Source: Thomasclavelia spiroformis (lineage in GTDB: Bacteria; Bacillota_I; Bacilli_A; Erysipelotrichales; Coprobacillaceae). Taken from it: DNA of 64,000 nucleotides. Numbering within the stretch: position 1 is the stretch's first letter; each line of letters opens with the position of its first letter. The notes below the pieces were generated by a model that saw only the letters and a list, made by a program, of their open reading frames with translations, did not search any database and was not told where the DNA came from. Positions 45,794 through 57,500 of the stretch are shown piece by piece. The DNA is taken from assembly GCA_016901755.1 (NCBI GenBank), contig JACJKV010000015.1, positions 1-64,000 on the forward strand, read 5' to 3'. Made by a program: the position numbers and the translations under genes.

Positions 45794-46660
45794 ATGGAAG
45801 AAATGAAACCAATTAAAGAAGGAAAAGTAAGAGAAATATATGATAACGGGGACAGCCTGATCATGGTGGCTACAGACCGTATCAGCTGTTTTGATGTAAT
45901 ATTAAAAAACGATGTTAAGAAAAAAGGAACAGTACTTACACAAATGTCTAAATTCTGGTTTGATATGACTACAGATATCTGTAAAAATCATATGATCAGT
46001 GTAGATGTTAAAGACATGCCAGAATTTTTCCAGCAGGAAAAATTTGATGGTAATTCTATGATGTGTAAAAAACTGACAATGTTACCTATTGAATGTATCG
46101 TTAGAGGCTATATTACTGGTAGTGGTTGGGCAAGCTATCAGAAAGACGGAACAGTATGTGGTATTCATTTGCCAGCAGGATTACAGGAATCTGATAAACT
46201 TCCTGAACCAATTTATACACCTTCAACCAAGGCAGAAATTGGAGATCACGATGAAAATATTTCATATGAAAGAAGTATTGAAGTGCTGGAAAAAGAATTT
46301 CCTGGTAAAGGTGAAGAATATGCTCAAAAATTAAGAGATTATACTCTTGCATTATATAAAAAATGTGCTGATTATGCCCTTTCAAAAGGAATTATTATTG
46401 CTGATACAAAATTTGAATTTGGATTGAATGAAGATGGAGAAATTGTATTGGGAGATGAAATGCTGACACCTGACAGTTCTCGTTTCTGGCCAGCTGAAGG
46501 CTACAAACCAGGACAAGGTCAGCCATCATTTGATAAACAGTTTGCCAGAGACTGGCTGAAAGCTAACGAACATGACTGGAAATTACCTGAAGAAATAGTT
46601 AACAAAACAATTGAAAAATATCTTCAGGCTTATGAACTGTTAACTGGAAAAAGATTATAA
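45794..46660 (+). CDS. purC: SAICAR synthetase
   Basis: Joins aspartate to CAIR in purine synthesis. 288 aa, close to the longer form. MKPIKEGKVREIYDNGDSLIMVATDRISCFD, VRGYITGSGWASYQKDG, GIIIADTKFEFGLNEDGEIVLGDEMLTPDSSRFW and the C-terminal SFDKQFARDWL. It stands alone, away from any pur cluster in this window. GTGAGGG precedes the ATG. Confidence 0.96.
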   Translation: MEEMKPIKEGKVREIYDNGDSLIMVATDRISCFDVILKNDVKKKGTVLTQMSKFWFDMTTDICKNHMISVDVKDMPEFFQQEKFDGNSMMCKKLTMLPIECIVRGYITGSGWASYQKDGTVCGIHLPAGLQESDKLPEPIYTPSTKAEIGDHDENISYERSIEVLEKEFPGKGEEYAQKLRDYTLALYKKCADYALSKGIIIADTKFEFGLNEDGEIVLGDEMLTPDSSRFWPAEGYKPGQGQPSFDKQFARDWLKANEHDWKLPEEIVNKTIEKYLQAYELLTGKRL

Positions 46661-46683
46661 AATATGCTGACTGTCTGTCAGTT

Positions 46684-46724
46684 AAAAAAGGAACTATGAT
46701 GCTTGATCATATAGTTCCTTTTTT
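46684..46724. terminator. Shared terminator of purC and the DUF2232 gene
   Basis: AAAAAAGGAACTAT (46684-46697) pairs perfectly over 14 bp with ATAGTTCCTTTTTT (46711-46724); the genes converge. Confidence 0.85.
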
Positions 46725-47604
46725 ATTGGATATATTTTCTTATTTGAGTGAAAATGTCAAGAAAACCTGCAATGACATAGATATAAAGTCCAAAAGGAAT
46801 AAAAAATAACAGAATAGAGATAACTGTCAGAAATCTGAGATTTTTAACGACCGCTATGTAATTGCATAATGCAAATCCCTGAACAATAAAAACGATCACA
46901 CCAATGATCAGAAAATATTGAGCGTACACATCGCTGATGACTGCAAGTTTCAGTAATACTATTCCGACTAAAATCAGTAACAGTGCAACAATACCTATAA
47001 AATAGGGAATCTTTAGCTGTGAAATATGAAAATTTTTAGGATAAGATAACTTAAGTCTGGTAAAAATCAGCTGACATAACAGATGGATCACATAGGTTTC
47101 CATAACTGATAAAAGTATCATGACCAGTGGAATGAAGCTAAGAAAGAGATTTAATGAGATAGTCACATTAAATATTTCGCTAAGCTGAGAATACAAGACG
47201 GTCATTTCACTAACCAGATCAATTTGAAATAGAGAGCTAAGCAAGGTATAAATCATTACATTATTAATAAGACAAATGATAAATGTTCCAGTCAGTAGCC
47301 AAGTTGCTGATATTTTTTTCTGTAGTGCTTCACCGATATATAATCCCACCAAACCATAGGCAAACGTTTGAATGATAAATGTCGGGATTCCTGTAAAAAA
47401 CACGACGATCAGGCTACAAATAAAGAAAATGATACTGTCTTTAAGAGGATACTGATAGCTGTACCAGGCTATATAAACTGCTATGAAGTAATAAATAAAC
47501 AAATCAAACAGACTGCCAGTATACGTATTGATCAGTGATAGGATCCCACATAAAGCTGCAACTGTAGCTCCCTGTACGATTTTTTTTGTATTTTTTGCTG
47601 TCAT
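46723..47604 (-). CDS. YybS/DUF2232-like membrane protein
   Basis: A 293-aa polytopic protein with about eight membrane helices. The opening KKIVQGATVAALCGILSLINTYTGSLFDLFIYY and the central glycine-rich GIPTFIIQTFAYGLVGLYIGEAL recall the YybS/DUF2232 group, sometimes linked with ECF-type S components. No function is established. Start at 47604 chosen for GAGGTG upstream rather than the longer frame. Confidence 0.65.
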   Translation of the reverse strand: MTAKNTKKIVQGATVAALCGILSLINTYTGSLFDLFIYYFIAVYIAWYSYQYPLKDSIIFFICSLIVVFFTGIPTFIIQTFAYGLVGLYIGEALQKKISATWLLTGTFIICLINNVMIYTLLSSLFQIDLVSEMTVLYSQLSEIFNVTISLNLFLSFIPLVMILLSVMETYVIHLLCQLIFTRLKLSYPKNFHISQLKIPYFIGIVALLLILVGIVLLKLAVISDVYAQYFLIIGVIVFIVQGFALCNYIAVVKNLRFLTVISILLFFIPFGLYIYVIAGFLDIFTQIRKYIQ

Positions 47605-47800
47605 TATAAACACCTCTTGTGCTGTATATCTTAGCATAGAATCCAGGAGTTTTCATGAATAAATTGAAAATATCATTGTTTCCTGATAACAAATAAATCT
47701 ATTTTAAGAAAAATAAAAAATATGATCTAAAATTAATGAAGAAAATGACGGAAAATGGTATATTAATGATAGTAAATATAAAAGAAATAGAGGTTTTAAA

Positions 47801-48478
47801 ATGGAAGATTATAAAAAAGAGTTTATAGAATTTATGGTAGACAGTGAAGTTTTAAAATTTGGCAGCTTCACATTAAAAAGTGGACGTCAGTCTCCATTCT
47901 TTATGAATGCTGGAGGATACGTTAATGGTACACAGCTGATGAAATTAGGTGAATATTATGCTAAGGCTATCCATGATAATTATGGATTGGATTTTGATGT
48001 TTTATTTGGTCCGGCTTATAAAGGAATTCCTTTGGCAGTTACTACTGCTATAGCTTTTTCTAAACTTTATGGCAAAGAAGTCAGATATTGTTCGGATCGA
48101 AAAGAATTAAAAGATCACGGTGCTGATAAAGGTGGTTTCTTGGGAACTGAATTGAAAGACGGAGATCGTGTTATCATGATCGAAGATGTTACAACATCTG
48201 GTAAGTCGATGGAAGAAACAGTACCAAAGGTAAAGGGTGCTGCTGATGTAACGATCAAAGGTCTGATTGTTTCATTAGATCGTAATGAAAAAGGAAAACT
48301 TGGTAAAAAAACAGCTTTAAATGAAGTTAAAGATCTTTATGGTTTTGATACAGCAGCAATTGTTACCATGCCTGAAGTTGTAGAATGTTTATACAATAAA
48401 GAAGTTAATGGTAAAGTTGTCATTGATGATGAAATTAAAGCAAAAATTGATGCTTATTATGAACAATATGGTGTTTAA
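47801..48478 (+). CDS. pyrE: Orotate phosphoribosyltransferase
   Basis: Makes OMP from orotate and PRPP. 225 aa, with FTLKSGRQSPFFMNAGGYVNG, FGPAYKGIPLA and the PRPP loop VIMIEDVTTSGKSMEE, which keeps the acidic pair (ED). RKELKDHGADKGGFLG holds the flexible catalytic loop. It is separate from pyrF. A contrast to the atypical PRTase-like protein at 35.6 kb. Confidence 0.94.
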   Translation: MEDYKKEFIEFMVDSEVLKFGSFTLKSGRQSPFFMNAGGYVNGTQLMKLGEYYAKAIHDNYGLDFDVLFGPAYKGIPLAVTTAIAFSKLYGKEVRYCSDRKELKDHGADKGGFLGTELKDGDRVIMIEDVTTSGKSMEETVPKVKGAADVTIKGLIVSLDRNEKGKLGKKTALNEVKDLYGFDTAAIVTMPEVVECLYNKEVNGKVVIDDEIKAKIDAYYEQYGV

Positions 48479-48488
48479 TTAAATAATC

Positions 48489-48519
48489 AGCGTTGGAATC
48501 ATCTTCCAATGCTTTTTTA
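48489..48519 (+). terminator. Terminator of pyrE
   Basis: AGCGTTGGAA pairs with TTCCAATGCT (one G-T), followed by T6. Confidence 0.8.
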
Positions 48520-48586
48520 TTAAAAAATGTTTCAAAAAAGATACAATTTGTTTATAATATAGCCGCAAGAGAAAGGATGATCATGG

Positions 48587-49564
48587 ATGAAAACTATTGC
48601 AATCATTGCTACTGGTGGCACCATTGCTGGTACTGGTCAAAAAGGAAAAACAGCAGTATATCATGCAGGTGAAATTGATATTGATTCGATCATTGAAACA
48701 ATTCCTGAAATTAACGAGGTCGCAGTGTTGAAAACTTTTCAGTTAATGAATATTGACAGTAATGAAATGACGAAAGAACACTGGATCAGATTAAAAAAAG
48801 ATATTGAAGAAATATTGCTTGACGTCACGATTGATGGCGCAGTTGTTACTCATGGAACGGATACACTAGATGAGACAGCTTATTTTCTGACGTTAACATT
48901 AAATGTAAGAAAGCCAGTTGTTATTACTGGGGCTATGCGACCTGCAACTGCTACAAGTGCGGATGGACCATTTAATCTTTATCAGGCAATTTGCCTGGCA
49001 ATTGATGATGAATCTTATGATCAGGGAGTATTAGCTCTGTTTTCTAATACGATTTATTCAGGAAGAGATATACAGAAAGTTAATAATTTTAAAATTGATG
49101 CTTTTGATCAGAAATCATTAGGATGCTTAGGTTATATGCAGGATAATCAGGTTTACTATTATACAAAAACCAGTAAAAGACATACCAGCTACAGTATTTT
49201 TAATGGAAAAATAGAATCATTGCCAGATGTTGCTATTGTATATTTCTATTCAGGTGCTTCTTCTGATATTCTGTATTATCTGGCACGACAAAATAGCGGA
49301 ATCGTTATTGCTGGCTCTGGAAGTGGGAATTACAGTAAGGACTGGCTGCAGGCCATTGAAGAATTATCAAAGCAGGGGATTGTTTTTGTTCGTTCTTCAA
49401 GAATTTCTCAAGGAATCGTTTATGATAATGATGTCTTTGATCCTCATGGCATGTGTGTGCCTGCAAATACTCTTTCACCGCAAAAAGCTCGTGTTTTGCT
49501 GATGCTGTCATTATTAAAGACAACCGATGTAAATACCATCAGAAAATATTTTCAAACTTATTAA
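48587..49564 (+). CDS. L-asparaginase
   Basis: Hydrolyses asparagine to aspartate and ammonia. 325 aa, with the nucleophile threonine in ATGGTIAGTG and the second active-site block VVTHGTDTLDETAY. ITGAMRPATATSADGPFNLYQA supports family assignment; lack of a signal peptide places it in the cytoplasm. GAAAGGATG lies upstream; an earlier ATG at 48583 is in another frame. A terminator (GCAAG with CTTGC, T8) follows directly. Confidence 0.93.
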   Translation: MKTIAIIATGGTIAGTGQKGKTAVYHAGEIDIDSIIETIPEINEVAVLKTFQLMNIDSNEMTKEHWIRLKKDIEEILLDVTIDGAVVTHGTDTLDETAYFLTLTLNVRKPVVITGAMRPATATSADGPFNLYQAICLAIDDESYDQGVLALFSNTIYSGRDIQKVNNFKIDAFDQKSLGCLGYMQDNQVYYYTKTSKRHTSYSIFNGKIESLPDVAIVYFYSGASSDILYYLARQNSGIVIAGSGSGNYSKDWLQAIEELSKQGIVFVRSSRISQGIVYDNDVFDPHGMCVPANTLSPQKARVLLMLSLLKTTDVNTIRKYFQTY

Positions 49565-49589
49565 AGCAAGTGATCCTTGCTTTTTTTTC
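49564..49589 (+). terminator. Terminator of the asparaginase gene
   Basis: AAGCAAG with CTTGCTT (loop TGATC), then T6, directly after the stop. Confidence 0.75.
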
Positions 49590-49613
49590 ATCAATAAAAT
49601 TGTTATAATATAA

Positions 49614-51107
<1,494 letters not shown>

Positions 51108-51153
51108 TATGTGACGCAAAGTCAATGACATTAAGTTAATAAACTAAAAATGT

Positions 51154-51190
51154 AGAGGAATACATGAAGATGTACTCCTCTTTTTTTGAA
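51154..51190 (+). terminator. Terminator of the second GH1 gene
   Basis: AGAGGAATACAT pairs with ATGTACTCCTCT apart from an A/C mismatch, followed by T7. Confidence 0.75.
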
Positions 51191-51467
51191 AAACATGTCG
51201 AATTTGATGCAAAGGCGTGCTATTATCGTTGTCGAAGCTATACAATACAAACTGTTTAGATATCTTAAAATGTATTGAACTATAATATAAGGAAAATAGT
51301 GGAGTGTCTAGTTATCCATAGGATAAAAATACCACTTTACTTTAAAAAGGTGGTACTAATAAACCATATTCTGCTTGCTTCAAATGATATTGCACCTAAA
51401 TGAGTTTCAACCAAGCACTCAAAAAAATTATCAGGCAGGAAATATAGACATGGGCTATGCTTTATAA
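51191..51467. other. Gene-poor AT-rich stretch before a relic
   Basis: No intact gene. A palindrome, TACCAC...GGTGGTA at about 51330-51356, and short out-of-frame pieces (for example NYQAGNIDMGYAL before a stop at 51465) suggest decayed coding DNA continuing into 51468-51674. Confidence 0.3.
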
Positions 51468-51674
51468 ATTCTGTTAGCACATTGTTATGAAGTAAAAATA
51501 TCTGAAAAAAATAGACAGATATCAGATCAATTATCAAAGATCGTTTCTTGCATTATGAAAATTTCTAAACAAAGCGAAAATAATCTAGCTGCAGAAAATC
51601 TGATAGTTAAAGAAACACTGCCGTTTTATCTTAGCAGAAGCAATGTCCAAAATACTAACGTAAAAAAGCCTTAA
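51468..51674 (+). pseudogene. Relic of a small gene of unknown family
   Basis: An open run of 68 codons without a start: ILLAHCYEVKISEKNRQISD, continuing with KIVSCIMKISKQSENNLAAENLIVKETLPFY. The composition looks like a real, amphipathic helical protein. An in-frame TAA at 51465 separates it from a further stretch of similar character, so a once longer gene seems dead. A terminator follows at 51680. I do not recognise the family. Confidence 0.4.
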
Positions 51675-51679
51675 CTGAT

Positions 51680-51708
51680 AAGCTGTAGTATCGATACAGC
51701 TTTTTTTG
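51680..51708 (+). terminator. Terminator downstream of the relic
   Basis: AAGCTGTA (51680-51687) pairs with TACAGCTT (51695-51702), then T6. Confidence 0.75.
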
Positions 51709-51728
51709 TCTTGAACAAAATAAAAAAA

Positions 51729-51767
51729 GCCAGAAGCTAATATCTGTATGATATTAGTTTCTGGTAA
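51729..51767 (-). terminator. Terminator of ddh
   Basis: CCAGAAGCTAATAT pairs with ATATTAGTTTCTGG; on the minus strand it is followed by CTTTTTTTATTTTG. Confidence 0.75.
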
Positions 51768-51809
51768 AGTTTCATCATTTTAATTTAATAACATTGACTC
51801 AAAGTTGTT

Positions 51810-52793
51810 TTATAATAGGTTTTTTCTTAATTCTTCACCAGTGCAAGGTGACAGATAAGCAGGGGCAATATCGAAAATAGTTTTACATCCTTTCTGTCCT
51901 TCATCTGATAAACGTTTGGCAGCACGAGCATAGGCCACTAGAACGCTAGAAGTAAATTCTGGATTAGAATCAAGTTTTAAACTGTATTCGATAATATGTT
52001 TATTACCTTCACCAGTAACACCACTGCGGATTACAAATCCACCATGTGGGATTCCTTTATGATTGGCATCCAATTCTTCCTGAGAAATAAATGTAACAGT
52101 AGTATCATAATCAGCAAAGTAATTTGGCATAGTTTTGATATCGTGTTCGATTTGTTTTAAATCAGCACCATCTTCAGCAACAACATAGCATTCTCTTAAA
52201 TGTTTTTGTCTTGTTGTTAATTCTGGATTTTCGCCATTTCTTACTGCTGTTACTGCAGCTTCGACTGGTACAGTATATTGTCTGGCATCTTTAACTCCAG
52301 CAACGCGACGGATGGCATCTGAGTGTCCTTGGCTTACGCCACGTCCCCAGAAGGTATAATCATGTCCTTCAGGCAAGATAACATTTCCATAAAGACGATT
52401 TAAAGAAAACATTCCTGGATCCCAGCCAATAGCGATAATTGCTACATGATTATTGTCTTTAGCAGACTGATCCACATTGGCAAAATGTTCAGGAATTTTT
52501 GCATGAGTATCAAAACTATCGATAACGTTAAACATTTTTGCCAGTTCAGGAGTCTGTTTTGGTAAATCAGTAGCACTTCCACCACAAATGATACATACAT
52601 CGATATCATCTTTATGAGCTGCTAAATCATCCATTGCATATACCTTTCCACCTTCAGTATTAATTTTCAGGCTTTTAGGATCACGACGGGTAAAGATTCC
52701 AGCCATTTCCATATCATCATTCTGTTTGATGGCTGCTTCAACACCTTTGCCAATATTACCATATCCAATAATACCAATTCTAATTTTATTCAT
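51810..52793 (-). CDS. ddh: meso-Diaminopimelate dehydrogenase
   Basis: Makes meso-diaminopimelate in one NADPH-dependent step from tetrahydrodipicolinate, bypassing the acyl routes. 327 aa, Rossmann start IRIGIIGYGNIGKGVEAAI, GWDPGMFSLNRLYG, WGRGVSQGHSDAIRR and HGGFVIRSGVTGEGNKH. Implies that this organism has a lysine or DAP pathway by this shortcut. Monocistronic. Confidence 0.95.
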   Translation of the reverse strand: MNKIRIGIIGYGNIGKGVEAAIKQNDDMEMAGIFTRRDPKSLKINTEGGKVYAMDDLAAHKDDIDVCIICGGSATDLPKQTPELAKMFNVIDSFDTHAKIPEHFANVDQSAKDNNHVAIIAIGWDPGMFSLNRLYGNVILPEGHDYTFWGRGVSQGHSDAIRRVAGVKDARQYTVPVEAAVTAVRNGENPELTTRQKHLRECYVVAEDGADLKQIEHDIKTMPNYFADYDTTVTFISQEELDANHKGIPHGGFVIRSGVTGEGNKHIIEYSLKLDSNPEFTSSVLVAYARAAKRLSDEGQKGCKTIFDIAPAYLSPCTGEELRKNLL

Positions 52794-52984
52794 TGTGCTT
52801 CTCCTTTATAAAATATTTCTTTTTATATAATAACACATTTTTCTGTATATTAATAAAATTTTTGTTAAGATAGAAAAATTATATATTTGCTTTCTTTCTA
52901 AAGATTAGTAATTTTATCATCCATTTTTATTTTAGTAATGATTTCCCGGCGCTTTATGATATACTTAATAAAAGGGGTGGTTCT

Positions 52985-53815
52985 ATGAAATGGTTTAGTA
53001 AAATAAAAGAACGGGTTAAAAAAGTATATTATTTTATCTATTATTACATGCTGGATTATCGTTACAAGGTACCTGGGTCTTCTGGAATATGTTTTGCCTA
53101 TTATATGATTTTATCGATTATTCCAATCTGTTCTCTGATTGCTTTTTTAACATCAATTTTTAATTTTGAAACTGACATACTGGTTAATATTTTATCAAAT
53201 TATCTGACGAAGGATTTTGCTAAAATTGTTGTTTCTTCATTAAAACCGAAATCGCTCTCGTTAACAACGTTGGTGACACTAGGTGTATCACTGTTTATTG
53301 CCAGCAGAGGGTTTGATCAGTTACATAAATTGTCGAAGAATATGTTTCCTATTGAAAAAGAATATCCGTTTCTGGTTGACCAGGCAATCATGCTGTTAAA
53401 GACCATACTGATTTTTATATTGATTTTATCCGTGATTTCATTGTTGATCGTTTTTCCGTTTTTCAAAATGATGTTTATCGAAAATACAGCTTTTATTGCT
53501 CAGGCATTGCTGCTGTTTATCATTATCTTTGTTATTCTGTTTTTGCTTTATAAAATTATTCCTGATCAAAGTGTTGCTTTTATTGATACAGTTAAAGGAG
53601 CTGCTATCGCTACTTTATTAATAGAAATTATAATAGGAGCTTTGTCTATTTATTTTTCACTGGTAGACTATACTAACGTTTATGGTCCATTGGCTGCTTT
53701 GGTGATGGTCATGTTTTCTATAACGATCTGTGCAGAAGCAATATATTTTGGAATGTATGTTATTTTTGAATGTCATATGAAACGACTTATTGAAATTCTG
53801 AAAAATGAAGATTAA
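52985..53815 (+). CDS. YihY/BrkB-family membrane protein
   Basis: A 276-aa protein with six membrane helices. GSSGICFAYYMILSIIPICSLIAF, then IASRGFDQLHKLSKNMF and TNVYGPLAALVMVMFSITICAEAIYFG are the family landmarks. The family was once called ribonuclease BN by mistake; its function is unknown, perhaps envelope transport. Followed by a terminator. Single gene. Confidence 0.85.
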   Translation: MKWFSKIKERVKKVYYFIYYYMLDYRYKVPGSSGICFAYYMILSIIPICSLIAFLTSIFNFETDILVNILSNYLTKDFAKIVVSSLKPKSLSLTTLVTLGVSLFIASRGFDQLHKLSKNMFPIEKEYPFLVDQAIMLLKTILIFILILSVISLLIVFPFFKMMFIENTAFIAQALLLFIIIFVILFLLYKIIPDQSVAFIDTVKGAAIATLLIEIIIGALSIYFSLVDYTNVYGPLAALVMVMFSITICAEAIYFGMYVIFECHMKRLIEILKNED

Positions 53816-53828
53816 CTGACTGTTTAAC

Positions 53829-53864
53829 AAAGAGCAGATTACAGACTTTTTCTGCTCTTTTTAT
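53829..53864 (+). terminator. Terminator of the BrkB-like gene
   Basis: AAAGAGCAGA (53829-53838) pairs perfectly with TCTGCTCTTT (53851-53860). Confidence 0.85.
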
Positions 53865-53902
53865 TATGTTATACTTGCCTTAATGGAAAAGAGGAGAATA
53901 TT

Positions 53903-54454
53903 ATGAGTTTGGATAAATATCAACAGATTATAAATAAAAATAACGATGTAGAAAGAACATTTGAAGAACTGCCTATCGAGATTTATCATCGTCTGGCCTA
54001 TCTTAATTTTGTCAGTGAGGACAAAGATGTAGAAGAAATTGATAAGATTTTTCATTTTATTGCCTACAATGGTTCATTTTTTTCACAACTTACACAACGT
54101 CGGGATTTGGCACAATGGATTAATTTTCATGTATTCTATCTTAAATATGAAGTACCACAAATGGGACAGGTAAAAAACTGCAATCAGTTTTCATCAGCAC
54201 TGGAAAGTGCTGTTGGCATGATGGCTCATGATTTAAATATGAATATCATCAGTCAAAAAATGAATGACAGTCTGGAAACAATCTTGAATCTTTCTCAACA
54301 GCTGGAATGCAAAGAACTAGAGGCAGCTGTAGTTGATTTAAAGCTATATATCGACAATTTTGATGATATGGAAGGTATTGTTTATCTGTTCCAGACACTT
54401 AATACTATAGCCAGTCAGGTCTTTGATATTTTAAAGGAATCAAATAAAAATTAA
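53903..54454 (+). CDS. Unknown 183-aa helical protein
   Basis: ATG at 53903 with AAAGAGGAG upstream. The soluble protein is acidic and mostly helical by composition: DVERTFEELPIEIYHRLAYL, ALESAVGMMAHDLNMNIISQ, LECKELEAAVVDLKLYIDNF. No signal peptide, membrane segment or catalytic motif is seen. I do not recognise a family. It lies 48 bases before the large ABC gene with no terminator between, so it could be cotranscribed and related to it. Confidence 0.7.
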   Translation: MSLDKYQQIINKNNDVERTFEELPIEIYHRLAYLNFVSEDKDVEEIDKIFHFIAYNGSFFSQLTQRRDLAQWINFHVFYLKYEVPQMGQVKNCNQFSSALESAVGMMAHDLNMNIISQKMNDSLETILNLSQQLECKELEAAVVDLKLYIDNFDDMEGIVYLFQTLNTIASQVFDILKESNKN

Positions 54455-54502
54455 CGTGAATCATATAATATAGATAGCTTATGTAATAGGAGAGAATATA
54501 AA

Positions 54503-57500
54503 ATGTTACAGCTAAATAATATTTGTAAAAAATATAAAACAGGAGATTATGTTCAAATTGCTTTGGATCATGTTTCATTAGGATTTAGAAATAGTGAGTT
54601 TGTTGCAATTTTAGGACCAAGTGGTTCAGGGAAAACGACATTGTTAAATATCATTGGCGGATTAGATCGCTATGATCAGGGGGAACTGATCATAAATGAT
54701 GTATCAACAAAAAAATATAAAGATAAAGATTGGGATTCATATCGAAATCATACGATTGGATTTGTGTTTCAAAGTTATAATCTGATACCTCATCAGACTG
54801 TTCTGGCAAATGTAGAATTAGCTTTAACAATTTCAGGGGTTTCCAAAAAAGAAAGAAGAAAAAGAGCTTTAGATGCATTAAGACAGGTTGGTCTGGAAAA
54901 ACAGGGACATAAAAAACCTCATCAGATGTCAGGCGGACAAATGCAGCGTGTCGCTATTGCCCGTGCTCTGGTCAACAATCCTGATATTCTGCTTGCTGAT
55001 GAACCTACAGGAGCGTTAGACAGTGAAACCAGTATACAGGTAATGGAACTGTTAAAAGAAGTTGCTTCAGACCGTCTGGTTATCATGGTTACGCACAATC
55101 CTGAATTGGCACAAGCCTATGCAACACGTATTGTTACCTTAAAAGATGGTGCTGTCTGTCATGACAGTCATCCAGTGAAGGCAGATGACATGCTGCCTCT
55201 TCAAGCCAGGCATCAGAATATGGGTAAATCATCGATGTCTTTTTTAACTGCCTTGGCTTTAAGTTTCAATAATTTAAGAACGAAAAAGGCGCGTACATTA
55301 TTGACATCTTTTGCTGGATCGATAGGAATCATTGGAATTGCTCTGATTCTGGCATTGTCTAATGGTGTCAATAACTATATCCATCTTATTGAAACTGAAA
55401 CTTTATCACAATATCCTCTGCAAATTCAAAGCAGTGGCATCGATATGTCATCAATGCTTATTGAAAGTGATGATGACTCTCAAGATACGAAAAAAAATCA
55501 GATCCAGGTTGCCAAAATGATAACGAACATGTTTTCTAAGATAGATTCTAATGACTTGGCTTCATTAAAGCAGTATTTTGAAAAAAACAGTTCAAGTATC
55601 AAAAATTACACCAATTCTATTGAATACAGTTATAATGTTCAGCCGCAGATTTACAGCAACAATAATAATACGATTCATCAGGTGCATCCTGATCAGTCAT
55701 TTTCAGCTTTAGGACTGGGTACTTCATCTAGCTCCAACAGTCTGATGTCAATGGCAATGTCAACCAATGTCTTTTATCAGATGCCAGAGAATAAGGATTT
55801 ATATGAAAATCAGTATGATATCAAAGCAGGACGCTGGCCAAAAAAATATAACGAATGTGTTGTAGTACTCACCAGTAGTGGAAAAATCAGTGATTTCATG
55901 TTATATACTTTAGGATTGCGTGATTATCAGGAACTTGAACAGATGATTCAGCAGTTTTCAAACGATGAAAGTGTCAGCGTTCCTCAAAATATGACTTCAT
56001 ATTCATATCAGGATATCCTTGATGTTGATTTTAAACTGGTGAATGCCTGTGATTATTATGTCTATGATGAGCAGTTTCAGGTTTATCGTGATAAATCTGA
56101 GGATGAATCCTATATGAAAAATCTGATTGCTGAGGGAGAAAACCTTCAAATCGTAGGAATCGTCCAGCCTAAAGAAGATGCCAATGCAACCATGCTTAAT
56201 ACTGGTATTGGATATCTGCCTGCATTAACCACACATATTATCAAACAGGCTTCGCAAAGCGAAATTGTTCAAAAACAGCTGGCTAATCATGATATTAATA
56301 TTTTTACTGGAAAATCTTTTGAAACGGAAAATGAGGAACAGAATTTTGATATGCAGAAGCTGATTACAGTTGACAGTGATAAACTTAAATCTGCCTTTAG
56401 CATCGATCAAAGCATGCTGCAGTTAGATATGGATGATTTTGATATCAGTGATATGTCAATTGATACTTCTTCTCTATTTCAAATTGATAGCAATGCGCTT
56501 TTAGAAGGAATTACTCTTGAACCTGATGATCAGCAAATAAAAAATATGTATGAGACAATATGGAATGATTTTGACCGTTATCTCCAGGAAAATAATTTAA
56601 ATGATATCGGTTTACTTGATCAGTATTTCAGTGAATATATGAATACTGATCAGGCTCAGGAACTTATCAGCAACGAATTGGTCAAAATCTTAGAGGAAAA
56701 TAACATGTCTGAAAAGTTTGAACAGAATCTGCAAAAACAGTTACAGGTCAAAATGACGGAATACTCGCAGCTTCTGGTTCAGGAGATGATGAAAACCATG
56801 CAGTCGCAATTGTCTCAAATACCTGAAAATATGCAAAAAGCAATACAGGTGGATGCTGATGTGTTTGCTGAAGCAATAAAAATTAATATGACTCAAGATG
56901 AATTGTCGGAACTGATGCTATCAATGATGAACTCTCAAAAATCAACTTATGATAATAATCTGGCTTCGCTTCAGTATGCTGATTTGGACAAGCCATTTTC
57001 CATCAGTATTTATCCCAAAGATTTTGAAAGCAAAGAACAGATCATTGCATTTTTAGATGATTATAATCATAAAATGGAAACCAGTGATAAAACCAAGGTA
57101 ATATCATATACAGATTATGTTGGTATGCTGATGTCTTCGGTGACTGATATCATCGATATCATCAGTTATGTTTTGATGGCCTTTGTTTCGATTTCGCTGA
57201 TTGTTTCATCTATCATGATTGGAGTTATTACTTATATCAGCGTGCTTGAAAGAAAAAAAGAAATAGGTATTTTGCGTGCCATAGGGGCTTCGAAACATAA
57301 TATTTCAGAAGTATTTAATGCAGAGACATTTATTATAGGCTTACTGGCGGGCATTTTTGGCATAGCTTTTACGCTTTTGATCCTTATTCCTGGAAATATG
57401 GTTATTCATCATATTGCTGGCAATAATGATATTAATGCAGTATTACCAGCCGCTGGAGCGACAGTTTTAGTAGTCTTAAGTGTTCTTTTAACGTTACTGG

